From assembly GCA_001692895.1 (NCBI GenBank), contig KV748249.1:124001-188000 (forward strand): DNA of 64,000 bases. Reading direction: 5' to 3'. The notes beneath the pieces were generated by a model. The model made no database searches. It saw only the letters and a list, made by a program, of their open reading frames with translations, and was not told where the DNA came from. How positions within the stretch are numbered: the stretch's first letter is position 1; each line of letters starts with the position of its first letter. Both the position numbers and the translations under genes were made by a program. The stretch comes from Cenococcum geophilum 1.58. Its lineage: Eukaryota; Ascomycota; Dothideomycetes; Gloniales; Gloniaceae. Shown in pieces: positions 12,533-24,820 of the stretch.

Positions 12533-12954
12533 TATTACGGACGCTTTAAGTACAATGTTACGACTACTTAGAGAAGAGTCAGAAGAAGCTAGTTAGTTAA
12601 TACAGGCACGGTCCAGAATAGAGCCGGTAGAACTATGTAATAAGGAATAGTAAGCGAGTCATATAATATTGTACGCAGTATACGCAGTGTATAAAGGGAA
12701 CGTACGTACAATATGTATAACACGTACATTATATATAAGAAGGATTTTATAGGAGTACGGTTATGTATTTAAGGACCCTTAGTCCCTACCTAGATAGTTC
12801 CTTCCTTATAGTAATTCTTAGAATACAATTAGAGTTAATCTGTTAGGCAACCACTCCACCAGTTATTATTACGTTGTTAACTTTAATTTGCATTACCTAT
12901 ATACCTAGCCCAATAATAAGCCCATTATAGTACTTGCTATAAGGTTCCGTTATA
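12533..12954 (+). repeat. 5' LTR of Gypsy element 2
   Basis: The LTR is 422 bp, equal in length to the 3' LTR. It shares a long nearly identical core (for example TATGTATTTAAGGACCCTTA) with transitions scattered elsewhere. Confidence 0.9.
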
Positions 12955-15900
12955 CAATTACTACCTAGTTACAGTATTAAATACAGAAAGTTAAACAATA
13001 TGCTACCAAAAGCAGCCACTATAACGCTATCGACGGCGGCAACTACTTTAAAGTTAGGAGGTAACACCAGTATAGCAGATACTAACTTATAACAACCTAT
13101 AACGGTTAGATAACTATAAGAGATAGTTAACTAGTTAATAGAGAATAATATAACACTTAAACAGCGGATTAACGGGATAGGGGTAGCAAAGATTAAGTTA
13201 CCTTTAATTAAAAGATTCTTAGGGGAGAGATTAAAGCTTAAAGGATTCCTTATATAAATGCACTTTAAGGTTACGCAAGAAGGAGTAAAACTACTAACAC
13301 CTATAGATCGAATAGCATATGCAGGGCTATTCCTATTAGGAAGAGCACTTAAATGGTTTAAGCCTTACCTTATAGAAATACAGACAAATAAAATAACAAC
13401 CACTAACTAAGAGGTGCGGTTTATATTCTTAAGTTAGAAGGGATTCACGGAGCGACTTATACAGATATTTGGAAACCTAGAGGCAGTAACTATAGCAAAA
13501 AGAAAACTCTAAGATATTACGTAACAAACCTTAGCAATTAAGTATATAATATAGTTCTAAATATTAGCTATATAAGTTAAGTAGAATAATAAGGCGCTTA
13601 TGGCACAGTATAAATAGGGACTTAAGGCTAAAGTCTAGGACGTAATTATTCTAATAGAAGATGTGGATACTCTAAGGGATTTAATAGATTAAGCGATTAA
13701 GATTAATAATTAGATCTACTAAAGAGAACAGGCTAAGAGAGGTTAGGATAGAGTTCTATAGTTATATAAGACGTAGAGTACGTAACGATTAAAGCTAAGT
13801 TAAAAACTATGGTATAGTGCAGAGCTAATAGACCTAAGCGGTACTAAAGAAATCTATAGGAGATAGAGTAAGAAACTATAGAAACCTAGAGGTTAAGGAT
13901 CTAATAATTATAGGACTAAAAAGTAAAGGCTAAACCAGGGATCTTAGTAGTAAAAGATGTTTAGGCAAACTCTATAATAAAGTTAGTGGTTTAGAGATAG
14001 AGCTTATATAAATTATAGGAAACAAGGTCACTTTGTAAGGGATTATAAAGATAGTTAGAGTCACTATGTAATAAAGGGAACTAGACTAGTAGAAGACACA
14101 TATATATAAAGGGATAATAGTATACTATAAGGAACAAAGGAATGTTTAATTAAAAGTTTCGCGTTTTATTATAACAACGTATGCTAAATTTATAAAGACG
14201 CTAAGTATAGTGTAAGCTATTAACTATAAGAGCTAGAGTTTAGAGAACTTAAAGGAACTAAGGAGTTAAATAAAGAATAAAATTAACTCTATAAGCTGGA
14301 TTAAGATTTTATAGTAATATATAGATAAAGATTAGCTATAATAAAAATAGAGTCGGAGTACTTATTAATTAACAGCGATAAGGACAGTAAGGGAACTAAC
14401 TAGGGGTATCTGAACCTTAATAACGCAATAGAAGTAGAGACTGAGACCGCCACAGAGCAAGGTTCAGTAACGGGCATTATAACACCATTAAATACGGCAT
14501 CTATCGCTTTATAAGACAGAAGGAGTAATATTTAAGAAAAATTAAGCAAGCAGACGACTGCTAGTACTAGCTTACCACTTAATAAAGGTAAAAGGCCAAA
14601 AGCTTAAGATTCTTAAGATAAGATAAGGTATACCTAAGGACCCACAATAGACAAAAACCAATAGAGTAGGGTAGTAGCTTAGTTTAAGAATATACAAATA
14701 AGCTTAGGACAGAGTTTCCTATAGGCATAAGACTCTTAAGACAAGATAAGTAAGATTTAAGATTCTTAAGAAGAGATAAGAATACCTAAGCCTAGCTAGA
14801 CTAAGGCTAGAGTATAGCTTAAGAAAGAAGCAAGCTTAGGATTAAGAATCCTATAAAACTAAAAATTCAATATATAAATAAGGACCATTAACGGAATTAA
14901 GAAGTAAGGGGACTTTAAGGATCCACTTGCGAGACGCGAAAGAAAAGAAACTATAGAGGAATTTAGAGTAAGAATTACCTTATAATAAGAGCAGAAGATC
15001 TAGTACGCTAGGTTATATAAGGGACAGAGCACCTATATAAAGAATTACTAATAGACCTAGAATAGGTACACTAAGAGCTAAGTAGCTTACTAAACTAAAA
15101 GAAGAAGAGAATCTAGGGATTTTAACTAGGTTTAAAGAACGATATATAAAGGGCTGTTATAACGCAGTAATAAAGAGATACTTTCTTACGGACGAGCCGT
15201 ATACACTTAAAGGACTGTACTAAAAGTGGTATAGATAATAACACAATAACAAGTAGGAAGATTTCTATATATAGTTAGATAAAAAAGTTATCTAAGACCA
15301 CCCGATTACGGAAAAGGCTATAACTTATATTAAGAGAGCCTTAATTATAACATTAAAGGATCTAAAGGAGTAATTAGAGGACTAAAAAAGTAAAAAGTGA
15401 ATCTTAGTACCTGTAAACAAAGTCGCAACGCTTAGATTAATATAAGAAAGGTTTAAACTTAAGGATAAAGACGAGCTAAGAGTTAACCTAAAACACTAAG
15501 TATATTATATATGTAGATAATGCGTATAATATATATAGAGCACCTAAGGATAGGAACCGGAAATACCTAGTAAGGATATATTGGGCACCAGATAAGGCAA
15601 AATATTAAAACGCTAAGTATATATATAGTTGGCACCTAGTAGAAGTTCAAGGACAAGGGGACTTAACGCTTTAACTAGGAAGATTCCTTACGGAAGAATA
15701 CCTAAATAGACGACAGTGGTGGGAATATCTAGAGAACACCTATTTATAGTATATTAAAGATAAAAAGCAAACTAAGTATTAGCTAAAAGTGGACTAAGTA
15801 TAAATAGGATTAAGCAGCCAATAATTAGGAAAAGTGGAGGCCTATAGGACTAGAGGGAACCAGTAGTAGAGCCTTAAACCCTTAAAGGAATTTAAGGTCA

Positions 15901-18900
15901 ACACCTAAATTTACGAATTAAGTGGTAAGATTAATAGTTTAAGGCACTAATAGATAGTAGGGCAATACGGAACCATATCTTACTAGCAGTAGTTAAAAAA
16001 AATAGGGTTACTATACAGAAAAAGGGAGCACCCTTACCTATTAGTAATAATTTTAGGAGATCCGATAGCCTATAGAGGAGGTATTATTAATCTTAAAATA
16101 AGACCTATTTAGTTAACCATTAAAGGAAGATAAGTTAAGATATTTTTTAATATATTACTATTAGGGAATAATAAGGCAGTGTTAGGGATACCTTAGTTAT
16201 AGGAATACAATCTAAAGATTAATTAGGTTATAGGTTAGGTTAATATTAGAGATACTTAATAATATAAGATATAATAACAAGCCAAGTTAGTATAGTACTA
16301 AGTAGAAGCGACCTATAAAGAAATAGAAAAAGGGCTAAGCTATATACTAAAGAGATACTATAAGTACGGCAAAAAACTATAATCACTAGAAAGTAAAAAG
16401 CTGTTAGAGTACGTAGCATAGGACTATAAGATAGAATTAGAACTAGGAATAAGTCTAAGGTTCTTTCTAATCTATAAGCTTACCAAAGAAGAGGGTAAAG
16501 CACTAAAAGAGTTTATCTAGGAAAACTTATAAAAGGGATACATTAGACCATCGCAGTCATTAGCGGGTTATCCAGTACTATTTGTACTAAAGAAAAATAG
16601 CAAACTAAGGCTGTATATTGACTATAGATAGTTAAACAGCATTACTAGGAAGGATAGGTATCCTTTACCCTTAATTAGCAAAATCTAAGATAGAATAGGC
16701 AATGCGCAAATCTTTACAAAAATAAATCTAAGATGGGCATACTATTAGATTAGGATTAAGGAAAGCAATAAATAGAAGGCAGCCTTTAGGTTAAAGGAAG
16801 GACTATATAAACCATTAGTTATACAATTTAGGCTTATAAATGCACTAGTAATATTCCAGAAGCGAATTAATAATATATTAGGAAAATACTTAGATAAATT
16901 TGTTATAGTATATCTTAACAATATTATTATCTACTTAATAACGAAGAAAGAATATGGAGAACATATTAAATGGGTTTTAAGGAGACTACAAAAGGAGCAG
17001 ATGCTAGTAGTAATTAAGAAATACAAGTTCTTTACTAGGAAGACCAATTTTATCGGATTTATTATTAAACTAGGCCAACTTAGTATAGATCTAAAGAAGA
17101 TTAAGGCTATAGTAAATTAGCAAGAACTAGAAAATATTACGTAGTTTAAATCGTTCCTAGGGTTTTGTAATTACTGCAGAAGGTTTATAGCTTAATAGTT
17201 AAAGGATATTAAGCCATTTATAAAACTAATAAAGAAAGAAGAACTATAGGTATAGAAGAGGAATAAAGGGAACTATTTAAAAGAGTTAAATAGTTGTTTA
17301 CCTAGGAGCCAGTTCTTAAAATCTATTAACTATAGTTAGAGACGGTTATAGAAACAGATATATTAGACTTTATACTAGGGGCATACTTTATATAAAAGTA
17401 TTTAGACGGATAGCACCTAGTAGCATATTATAGTAGGAAGATAATACCACTAGAACTAAACTATAACATTTATAATAAGGAGTTATTAGGTATAGTTATA
17501 GCACTAAAGGAATAGAGAGCATTCTTATAAGGTATAGAGAAACTATTTATGGTTAAAACGGATTATAAGAACCTAATAGGATTTCTAATAATGAAGGAAC
17601 TTAACTAAAGACAGGTTAGATAGGTAGAGATACTTATAGAATACTATTTTAAAATTTAGTATACTAAGGGTACAGACAATACGTAAGCCGATGCGTTAAA
17701 TTAAAAGGCTAAACTACAGAACGACGAAAAGCCATTAGGGGCTTTACTGCAAAAAGATATAGATGGACTAATTAGATACAATTATCTAAAAATCGCAGTA
17801 ACTTAAGAAGATAAGTTGGGAAAAGTCTATAAGACACTAGAAAGCTTTTAGGTATAAAGAGTTTTAAAAGCATAACTAGAAGATCTATAGACAGATATAT
17901 ACGAAAACTAAGAAGTAAAGTATATCCTAAGAAGCATAGCAGAGCACTTTATAGAGGACTTCTATAGGGGACTAACTTAAGGACATAACAGAGCTATAGG
18001 CTTAGTATTAAGACTTTAGGAGGAGTACATTATTAATAGAATCTAGAGGATAGCTAGAAGGGTTACTAAAGAGTATCTAGATTACTAAAAAAAATAAACT
18101 AGTAAGGTATAAGCTATACGGAGGGCTACAACCTATTAAAATACTAGAAAGACTATAGGAGGTTATATTATAGGACTTTATTGTTAAGTTACTAAGGTTA
18201 AAGGACCCTATTACTAGATAAGATTACGATATAATCTTAGTAATAGTAGACAAACTTATAAAGTGGGGATACTTTATAGCATATAAAAAAGAAATCTTAG
18301 CGGAAGATATCGCTAGAATCTATATTAAGGAAGTATTTATAAGACACGGAGCACTAGGCAAGATTATATTGGATAGAGATTTAAGATTTGTAGTAGTATT
18401 TTAGGAAGTATTCTTAGTGGAGTAAGGAGTTTAAGTAGCAACTTTTACCGCATATTATCCGCAAACAGACAGTTAAATAAAAAGATTAAATTAGACACTA
18501 GAGTAGTATCTAAGGCACTATATTAATTATATACAGAATAATTAGGTATCGCTATTACTAATTACATAGTTTGCATACAATATAACACTATAAGAAGGAA
18601 TAAGTACGTTATTATTTAAGGCAAATTACGGATATAAGCCAAGGACATTATTATCGCTACGTTAAGTAAAGAAGATAAGTAGCACAGCTAAGTAAAGAAT
18701 AGAGAATTTAATAAATCTTTATATAGACCTTACGGAAATAGCTAAGGTGGTATAATAAAGAATATAAAGGTACTATAACGCTAAGAGATCTAAGGGACCA
18801 GATCTTAAGGAGGGGGATAAAGTATAGCTATTATATAAAAATTTTAAGAGTTAACGACTAAGCAAAAAGTTAGACCATATTAGACTAGGACCTTTTAAAA

Positions 18901-19269
18901 TTACGCAGAAAATTTCATTGGTTATATTTAAGTTAAACCTACTAGCTAAAATAAAGATCTACCCTATACAGCACATTGTAATGCTAGAGCCAGCACATAG
19001 GAATGTTAAGCTACTAGTTTACAAAGTAGACACGTATAGAGGATAGAAAGAGAATAAATAGCAAATTTTAAAGATCGTTAGTTACAAGGACGTTAATAAT
19101 AAAACATAGTATAAAGTAAAGTAAATAGGCTATACTAAGACTACCTAGGAGCTATTAGAGAACCTAAAGAATGCTATAGGAAAGGTATAGGAGTATTAGA
19201 AGAAAATAGGTCAGGTAATATAGATAGAAAGAGATCGCTAAAGAATAAGTTACCTAAGGGGGACCTAGG

Positions 19270-19945
19270 AAGAGCGACTACTGAATTACTTAGAGTTGTT
19301 TCTTTTACCGTAAGAGGAGAGTTAGTTCTCTTATTACTAAGTTCCTATAGACCTTATTCTATAAGTTTCTACTCCTTAAAACGGACTTTCTTATAAACCT
19401 TCTTAAGATAAAGAAGATAGGTAAACGCCATAATATAAGCATCTAGGGCCTTCTATTCCGCATCACGAGAACGCTTAAGTTTAGTAAGAGCCTGCAATAG
19501 TTTACCATTAAGCTTTATAGTAGTAAATTAAACACAAAACCCTATAATAAATTACTTAGGGCACTTGACGACTATTAAGGATAATAGGACGCGTATACTT
19601 AGCGTTAGAGATAGAGCGAACGTTATAGAACAAATAAATATTTGCTTTAGTGCACTCTAAACATAAAAAGGGTTGCCGGGAGGAAGAGCTCGCTAACGTA
19701 ATACAAACTAACCCCTCTTTCGCATAACGAGAATACGGAGATAGTATTATCTTACTAAGTAACAGTATACTAGTAACGGTGCGAGTATAACACTACGCTT
19801 ATAAAGAAGAAGGAGGTTTAGAAACCTTAGAAGATATAATAAGTAACAATATTAACCAAATTAATTAGACGGATATTACACCTCTAGTAAACAACTTAGA
19901 GATATTTAGGATCTTTAAGGACAAAGATAAAGAGGAGGGAGATGG
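19270..19945 (-). pseudogene. Possible antisense ORF in the 3' region of Gypsy element 2
   Basis: Between the chromodomain and the 3' LTR lie about 680 bp with no plus-strand coding remnant. On the minus strand a degraded frame can be followed: a cysteine-containing stretch (FLCLECTKANIYLF), a VP motif after SRQ, then, after a frame change, a helical stretch (LLQALTKLKRSRDAE). This resembles the C-x2-C proteins predicted antisense to some fungal LTR elements, but I rely on memory for that family. Several stops interrupt it. It could be chance coding in a RIP-altered strand. Confidence 0.4.
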
Positions 19946-20367
19946 TGTTACGGACGCTTTAAGTATAATATTATAACTACTTAGAGAAGAATTAAAAGAA
20001 GCTAGTTAGTTAATATAGGTACGGTTTAGAATAGAGCCGGTAGAACTATATAACGAGGAATAGTAAGCGAGTTATATAATATTGTACGCAGTATATATAG
20101 TGTACGAAGGGAACGTATATACAATACGTATAACACATATATTATATATAAGAAGGATTTTATAGGAGTACGGTTATGTATTTAAGGACCCTTAGTCCCT
20201 ACCTAGATAGTTCCTTCCTTGTAGTAATTCTTAGAATATAATTAGAGTTAATCTATTGGGCAACCACTCTACCAGTTATTATTATGTTGTTAACTTTAAT
20301 TTGTATCACTTACACACCTAGCCTAATAACGAGCCTATTGTAGTACTTGCTATAAGGTTTTATTATA
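19946..20367 (+). repeat. 3' LTR of Gypsy element 2
   Basis: The 422-bp LTR starts directly after the polypurine tract and ends TTTTATTATA. The next bases ACTAC are the target duplication. Confidence 0.9.
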
Positions 20368-23300
20368 ACTACGACTTTATTAATATATGCTTATAAAAGA
20401 GCGTAAATATACTCCCCCTATATTAACCCGATAACTATACCATTAACATTAAATAAGGAAAAATGCTACCTTATAAGAGACCCTACCTAATATCTAAAGA
20501 TAAACTTCTAGTTATAAAAAAGTATATTAACGAATACCTTAATAAAGGATTTATCCGCCCTAGTATATCCCTAGCAGCTGCCCCTATTCTTCTTACTAAG
20601 AAGCTAAAAGAAGGTATCTAATTCTGCGTTAACTATAGAGGACTTAATACTATTACAATTAAGAACTAATACCCTATACCGCTTATACGTAAGACTTTAA
20701 AGCGGCTTAGTTAAGCCAAAATCTATACTAAGCTTAATATTATTGCTGCCTTTAACTATCTTCGAATATAAGAAGGTAACAAATAGAAAACCGCATTTAT
20801 ATTACGCTTTGGCCAATTTAAATATACCGTTATACCCTTTAGCGTATATAATGGCCCAGGCACCTTCTAAAGCTATATTAATAACGCCTTATAGGACTAC
20901 CTTAATAACTTCTGCTCTGCGTACCTAGACGATATACTTATTTATAGTNATAACCCTTTTAAGTATACTAAGCACGTTTAAAAAGTCCTAGAGCGCCTTA
21001 GGGACATAGGACTTTATATTAATTTAAAAAGGTGTAAATTCTTAGTTATAGAAGTAAAATACCTTAGAATAATTATTACTACTAAGGGTGTCCGTATGGA
21101 CTCTAAGAAAGTATATATAATTACCAAATAGCAAGCCCCTAACTGTATTAAGGACGTATAAGCCTTTCTTAGTTTCGCTAACTTTTATTAGAAATTTATA
21201 TACAACTTCTTAGGCGTAGTAGCACTACTTATAGTAATAATGTGAACGAAGGGCCTTTTTATAAAAGGAAGAAAAACGCACCTATATTTTACCTGGATGC
21301 CTAAATACAAGAAGGCGTTCTAAGACCTTAAAAATGCTTTTACTAAAGCACCTATCTTAGCTCACTTTATACTAGGATAATAACTCTACCTTAAAACCGA
21401 CTCCTCAGACTATATTAACGCAGGTATTCTCTCCTAGATAGGTAATAACGGCCTCCTCTACTTAGTCGCATTTTACTCGTCTAAGCTTATATTATAAGAG
21501 TATAACTATAAGATCTATAATAAGGAACTTCTCGCAATTATATAAGCGTTTAAGGAATTCTAACCGGAACTTTTTTTAGTAGAACCTAATTAGCCAACTA
21601 AAGTCCTTACAGACTATTATAATCTTAAATACTTTATAACTATAAAGTAGCTAAATTAACGCTAAGTATACTGGAACGAGTTCCTCTTTAGTTTTAACTT
21701 TAAAATTATATATAGACTAGGAGTATAAGGTACTAAACCTAATAGCCTAACACGCCAATTATAAGACCTTCCTTAGTCTAAAGATAACTATTATAATTAG
21801 TTCCAATAACAGATAATCCTAAAAGTATAAAATTTGGCCCTAGGCATACTACCTATAATAGAGCTAACTATACCTTAGCTTTATACCATAGAACTAAAGT
21901 TACCTTCTAAAATTAATAAGCTTATTACTACGGCATATAACACCTTTGTTAACCTATTACTATATTAACTTATTACCGTAAAGACTGCTAGCGCCTATAC
22001 GCTACCTACTAACCTCTAAAGCTTAGGCTAGATTAATATAGTAGCCTTAAAAGTAAAAGAGAATAGGCTCTATTATAGAGGCCGCCTATTTATCCCTAAC
22101 TTAGAAAATCTATAATAGTAACTAATTTAAATGGCCTACAACCTCTAATTAAGCGGCTACTTAGGTAGAGGAGGAACCTATAAGCTTCTTAACCGATACT
22201 ACTTCTAGCTAAAAATAATAAACTTAGTTAAACGCTTTATAGGCGCCTGCTATAGTTATAAGCGCGCTAAGGCCTTTAATATAAAGTACTAAGGACTACT
22301 GCACCCTCTACTAGTACCTATATAATAATAGGCAGATATCGCTATAGATTTCATTATTAACCTGCTACCCTATAAATGACATGGCCGTATCTATAAGAAT
22401 ATCCTTATAATAATATACCGACTTATAAAAGAGCGCCACTACGTCCTAACTAAAGGCGTAGCCGTTAGCGACGTTACTAACGCCTTTCTTTACGAAGTTT
22501 ACTAACTATATAGGTTACCTAACTTAATTACGTCCGACTAAAGTATATAATTTAACTCTAATATATAGAGATGAATCTACTAACGCCTTAGAATCTCCGT
22601 TAAAATATCTATATCCTTTTATTATAAAACTACTAGGTAACTAGAAAACGCTAATGCTAGTATAAAAGTATACCTACGATAGGTAGTTGCCTATAGTTAA
22701 GATAACTAGGTAGATTACCTCCTACTAGGTAAATTTGCAGTAAATAATTATATCTTAACTACTATAGGACTTACCCCATTCTTTGCGAATAAGGGTTATT
22801 ATCCCTAATCTAGTATAGAGTTACTAGAACCTATTAATAAGAAACTGCTATATAAAAAACGCCTTAAGATATTACTTACCGACTAGTATATAAACCGTAT
22901 AAAAAATCTACTTAACTACTATAAGGGAGAAATGGCCTAGGCTTAAGTAAAGTAGGCCTACTTTACTAACTGTTATAGAACGCCACCACTAGAGATGCGT
23001 GTTGGCGACTAGGTATAGCTAGATATACGCAATATCTCTATATAAAGGCCTATAAAGTTACTTAATTATAAGAACCTCGGCCCCTATTTAATTAAACGAG
23101 TTATTAATAGGGGAGCTATATATAAGCTAGAACTTCTACCTACCCTAGCCACCCGTGGGATATGGCCTGTATTTTACCTATAGCTACTATATCTTTATTA
23201 GCCTAACTCCTTACTAGGGCAGATATAGCCTAAACCCCTACTAGTACTAATCTAAGATAAGAATAAAGACGAGAACTATAAGGAGTGGACTGTTAAACGA

Positions 23301-23795
23301 ATTATTAACTCTAAATACTTTGGCAAAGGTAGAGGATAATAGCTCTACTACAGAGCTATATATATAGGATTCGATAAAGATTAGCTAGAATAGTAACTAT
23401 AGGAAGACTTTAAAAATGCGAAGGATCTAATTAGCAACTTTTATTATATAAACCTATATAAACCGGGCCTAAGTAGAGATTTTATACCTAATCCTCTATA
23501 GGAGTCCTTATAGAGTTAAACCGTTATATATTACTATATAAGGGCAAATTACCGTTAAATTGCGGTAAAGTGCAATTATATAACCGGAATATTGTTAAGA
23601 TATCTAGGAACTTTAACCGGTAGTTAAAGTTATCTAATTAGTTGGATTTTTAGATGCCAAGCCCTATTATATAACGTTGTTTTAAGCCTTTAGTAATACC
23701 CCCCTTTCTTCTTTTCTATACCTTAAGTGTCCCTTTTATATATATATAGTAACCATAGTGTCGCCGGAGCTCCGCCTCTATAGGAGGGGGGGTAA

Positions 23796-23988
23796 TGTTA
23801 CAGAACCCCACCGCAGGGGCCTCTATAGGAGAGCCCCGTGCTTTCACATACACCTCGCGTACAGCTTATGTCAGCTATGCGTAGGTATATTACCTCCTTA
23901 CGCCCTCGACCCTTACGATCGATCGCGCAACGTCTTGTAGACTCCTCGAATACATACGCTCTATAGCCACTACCCCCGTTCTATGACA
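23796..23988 (+). repeat. 3' LTR of Gypsy element 1
   Basis: The 193-bp LTR is less mutated than the 5' copy; it follows a G-rich polypurine tract and is followed by the TTTAC duplication. Confidence 0.88.
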
Positions 23989-24280
23989 TTTACGTACCCT
24001 TATATATGGGCCTATATAAGGCATAAAAAGCCTAAAATCTTATAATTTATAGAGCTAGATCTCCTAAGTAATTTAATATAATTTTTACCTTAAAATACGT
24101 TATGGGGAGATTAATTGATTTTGTTGGGGTTTATAAGTTTTCCTTATAAAAAAAGCTTATACTTCCATACAAATCTTGCTAAAGTCCCTTAGACTAAGAA
24201 ATCGATCAAATATCCGAAGGAGTTTAGCGCGCCAGCGTAATCGATTTCTTAGTATGAGTCCACTGAGGTAACTCGCCTCC

Positions 24281-24820
24281 TCGAAGCTGTCCTCAACGCC
24301 ACGTCAACACCATTCCAAGCCTCGTAATAGCCATCTGCACCGTATTATCACTATAAGTTATGGCTGTAGAGGAGCTTTAAGGTGACTTTAGCCTTAATTT
24401 TATATACACTAAAAATTTCTACATAAAATCAATCAAGTGACCAAGCAGGCAAGCAAGCCGAGGCCTCTCAGCTTGGCTGGCTTATTACCAGCTCTTGCTC
24501 CAAATAATTGCTTTGGCTTTTGACTTCCCGCGCACCATAATAACTTGCTGGTGGAGATAGGTCTCTTATTGGTAAACTTAAAACGTAGGCAAATACGCAA
24601 CGCTCTTATAGAGTGTGTTTCACCACTCGGTGGCTTAGTAATGGCCTGCGGATAGCGAATAAGGGACAAACACTTCAACTGCAGCGCATTGACAGCGGGG
24701 CAATGCGGCACAGTTCGGAGCTTCAAGAATTTTAGGCAGCTATGACAAGGCTCCCTCTATTGCCAGGTATATTGTTGTTAGCTTCTTCCCGTTCAAAAAT
24801 TCAAGTTTATCAATAAAATC
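24281..24820. other. Upstream region of the small C2H2 gene
   Basis: CpA and TpG are at normal levels, so this is not RIP-altered. A minus-strand open frame at 24,433-24,726 (97 codons) has no recognised domain and I do not call it a gene. Sequence just 5' of the C2H2 start (ATCAATAAAATC before ATG) is a plausible fungal leader. Confidence 0.4.

Larger units (their letters stand above)
12533..20367 (+). mobile_element. Gypsy element 2: chromodomain LTR retrotransposon nested in element 1
   Basis: The element is 7,835 bp with two 422-bp LTRs (12,533-12,954; 19,946-20,367) that begin TGTTACGGACG (TATTACGG in the 5' copy). A perfect 5-bp duplication ACTAC flanks it (12,528-12,532; 20,368-20,372). 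Plus-strand remains: gag (about 13.2-14.05 kb) ending with a knuckle RKQGHFVRDYKD; reverse transcriptase (16.5-17.3 kb) with YLNNIIIY replacing the catalytic YLDD; RNase H; integrase; and a chromodomain at about 19.02-19.22 kb (QILKIVSYKDVNNKT, then ELLENLKNA). A polypurine tract AAAGAGGAGGGAGATGG abuts the 3' LTR. Stops replace many CAA/CAG codons. It inserted just upstream of element 1's RT region. Confidence 0.92.
9799..23988 (+). mobile_element. Gypsy element 1: chromodomain LTR retrotransposon, RIP-degraded and split
   Basis: The LTRs are both 193 bp (9,799-9,991 and 23,796-23,988), starting TGTTAC(G/A)GAACCC and ending TGACA or its RIP form TAATA, with the 5-bp duplication TTTAC on both sides (9,794-9,798; 23,989-23,993). 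Without the inner element it is about 6.35 kb. Plus-strand coding remains: gag with a CCHC-like knuckle near 11.5 kb; reverse transcriptase at 20.4-21.2 kb with intact AYLDDILIYS at about 20,920-20,948; RNase H; integrase with a zinc-finger relic (CYSYKRAK) near 22.25 kb; a C-terminal chromodomain-like segment (WTVKRIINSKYFGKG) near 23.29 kb. A polypurine tract (GAGGGGGGGT) precedes the 3' LTR. One base at 20,949 is N. Confidence 0.9.
9545..24271. mobile_element. MITE copy B (532 bp of own sequence), split by Gypsy element 1
   Basis: This is the same family as copy A. The left part is 9,545-9,798 (starts TTACCTTAG); the right part is 23,994-24,271 (ends CTGAGGTAA). The outer flanks are a perfect 9-bp duplication CTCGCCTCC (9,536-9,544 and 24,272-24,280). 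The two halves align continuously with copy A once the 14-kb Gypsy element and its 5-bp duplication are removed. Only copy A carries an extra segment of about 60-70 bp near its left end. Confidence 0.85.

Noticed and set aside
20743-20928. 61-codon open frame in the Gypsy element 1 reverse transcriptase
   Set aside because: It is a shifted-frame shadow of the reverse transcriptase block that ends in YLDDILIYS.
24433-24726. 97-codon minus-strand frame upstream of the C2H2 gene
   Set aside because: No recognised family, and it overlaps the likely promoter of the C2H2 gene. It could be a relic, but I cannot support it.
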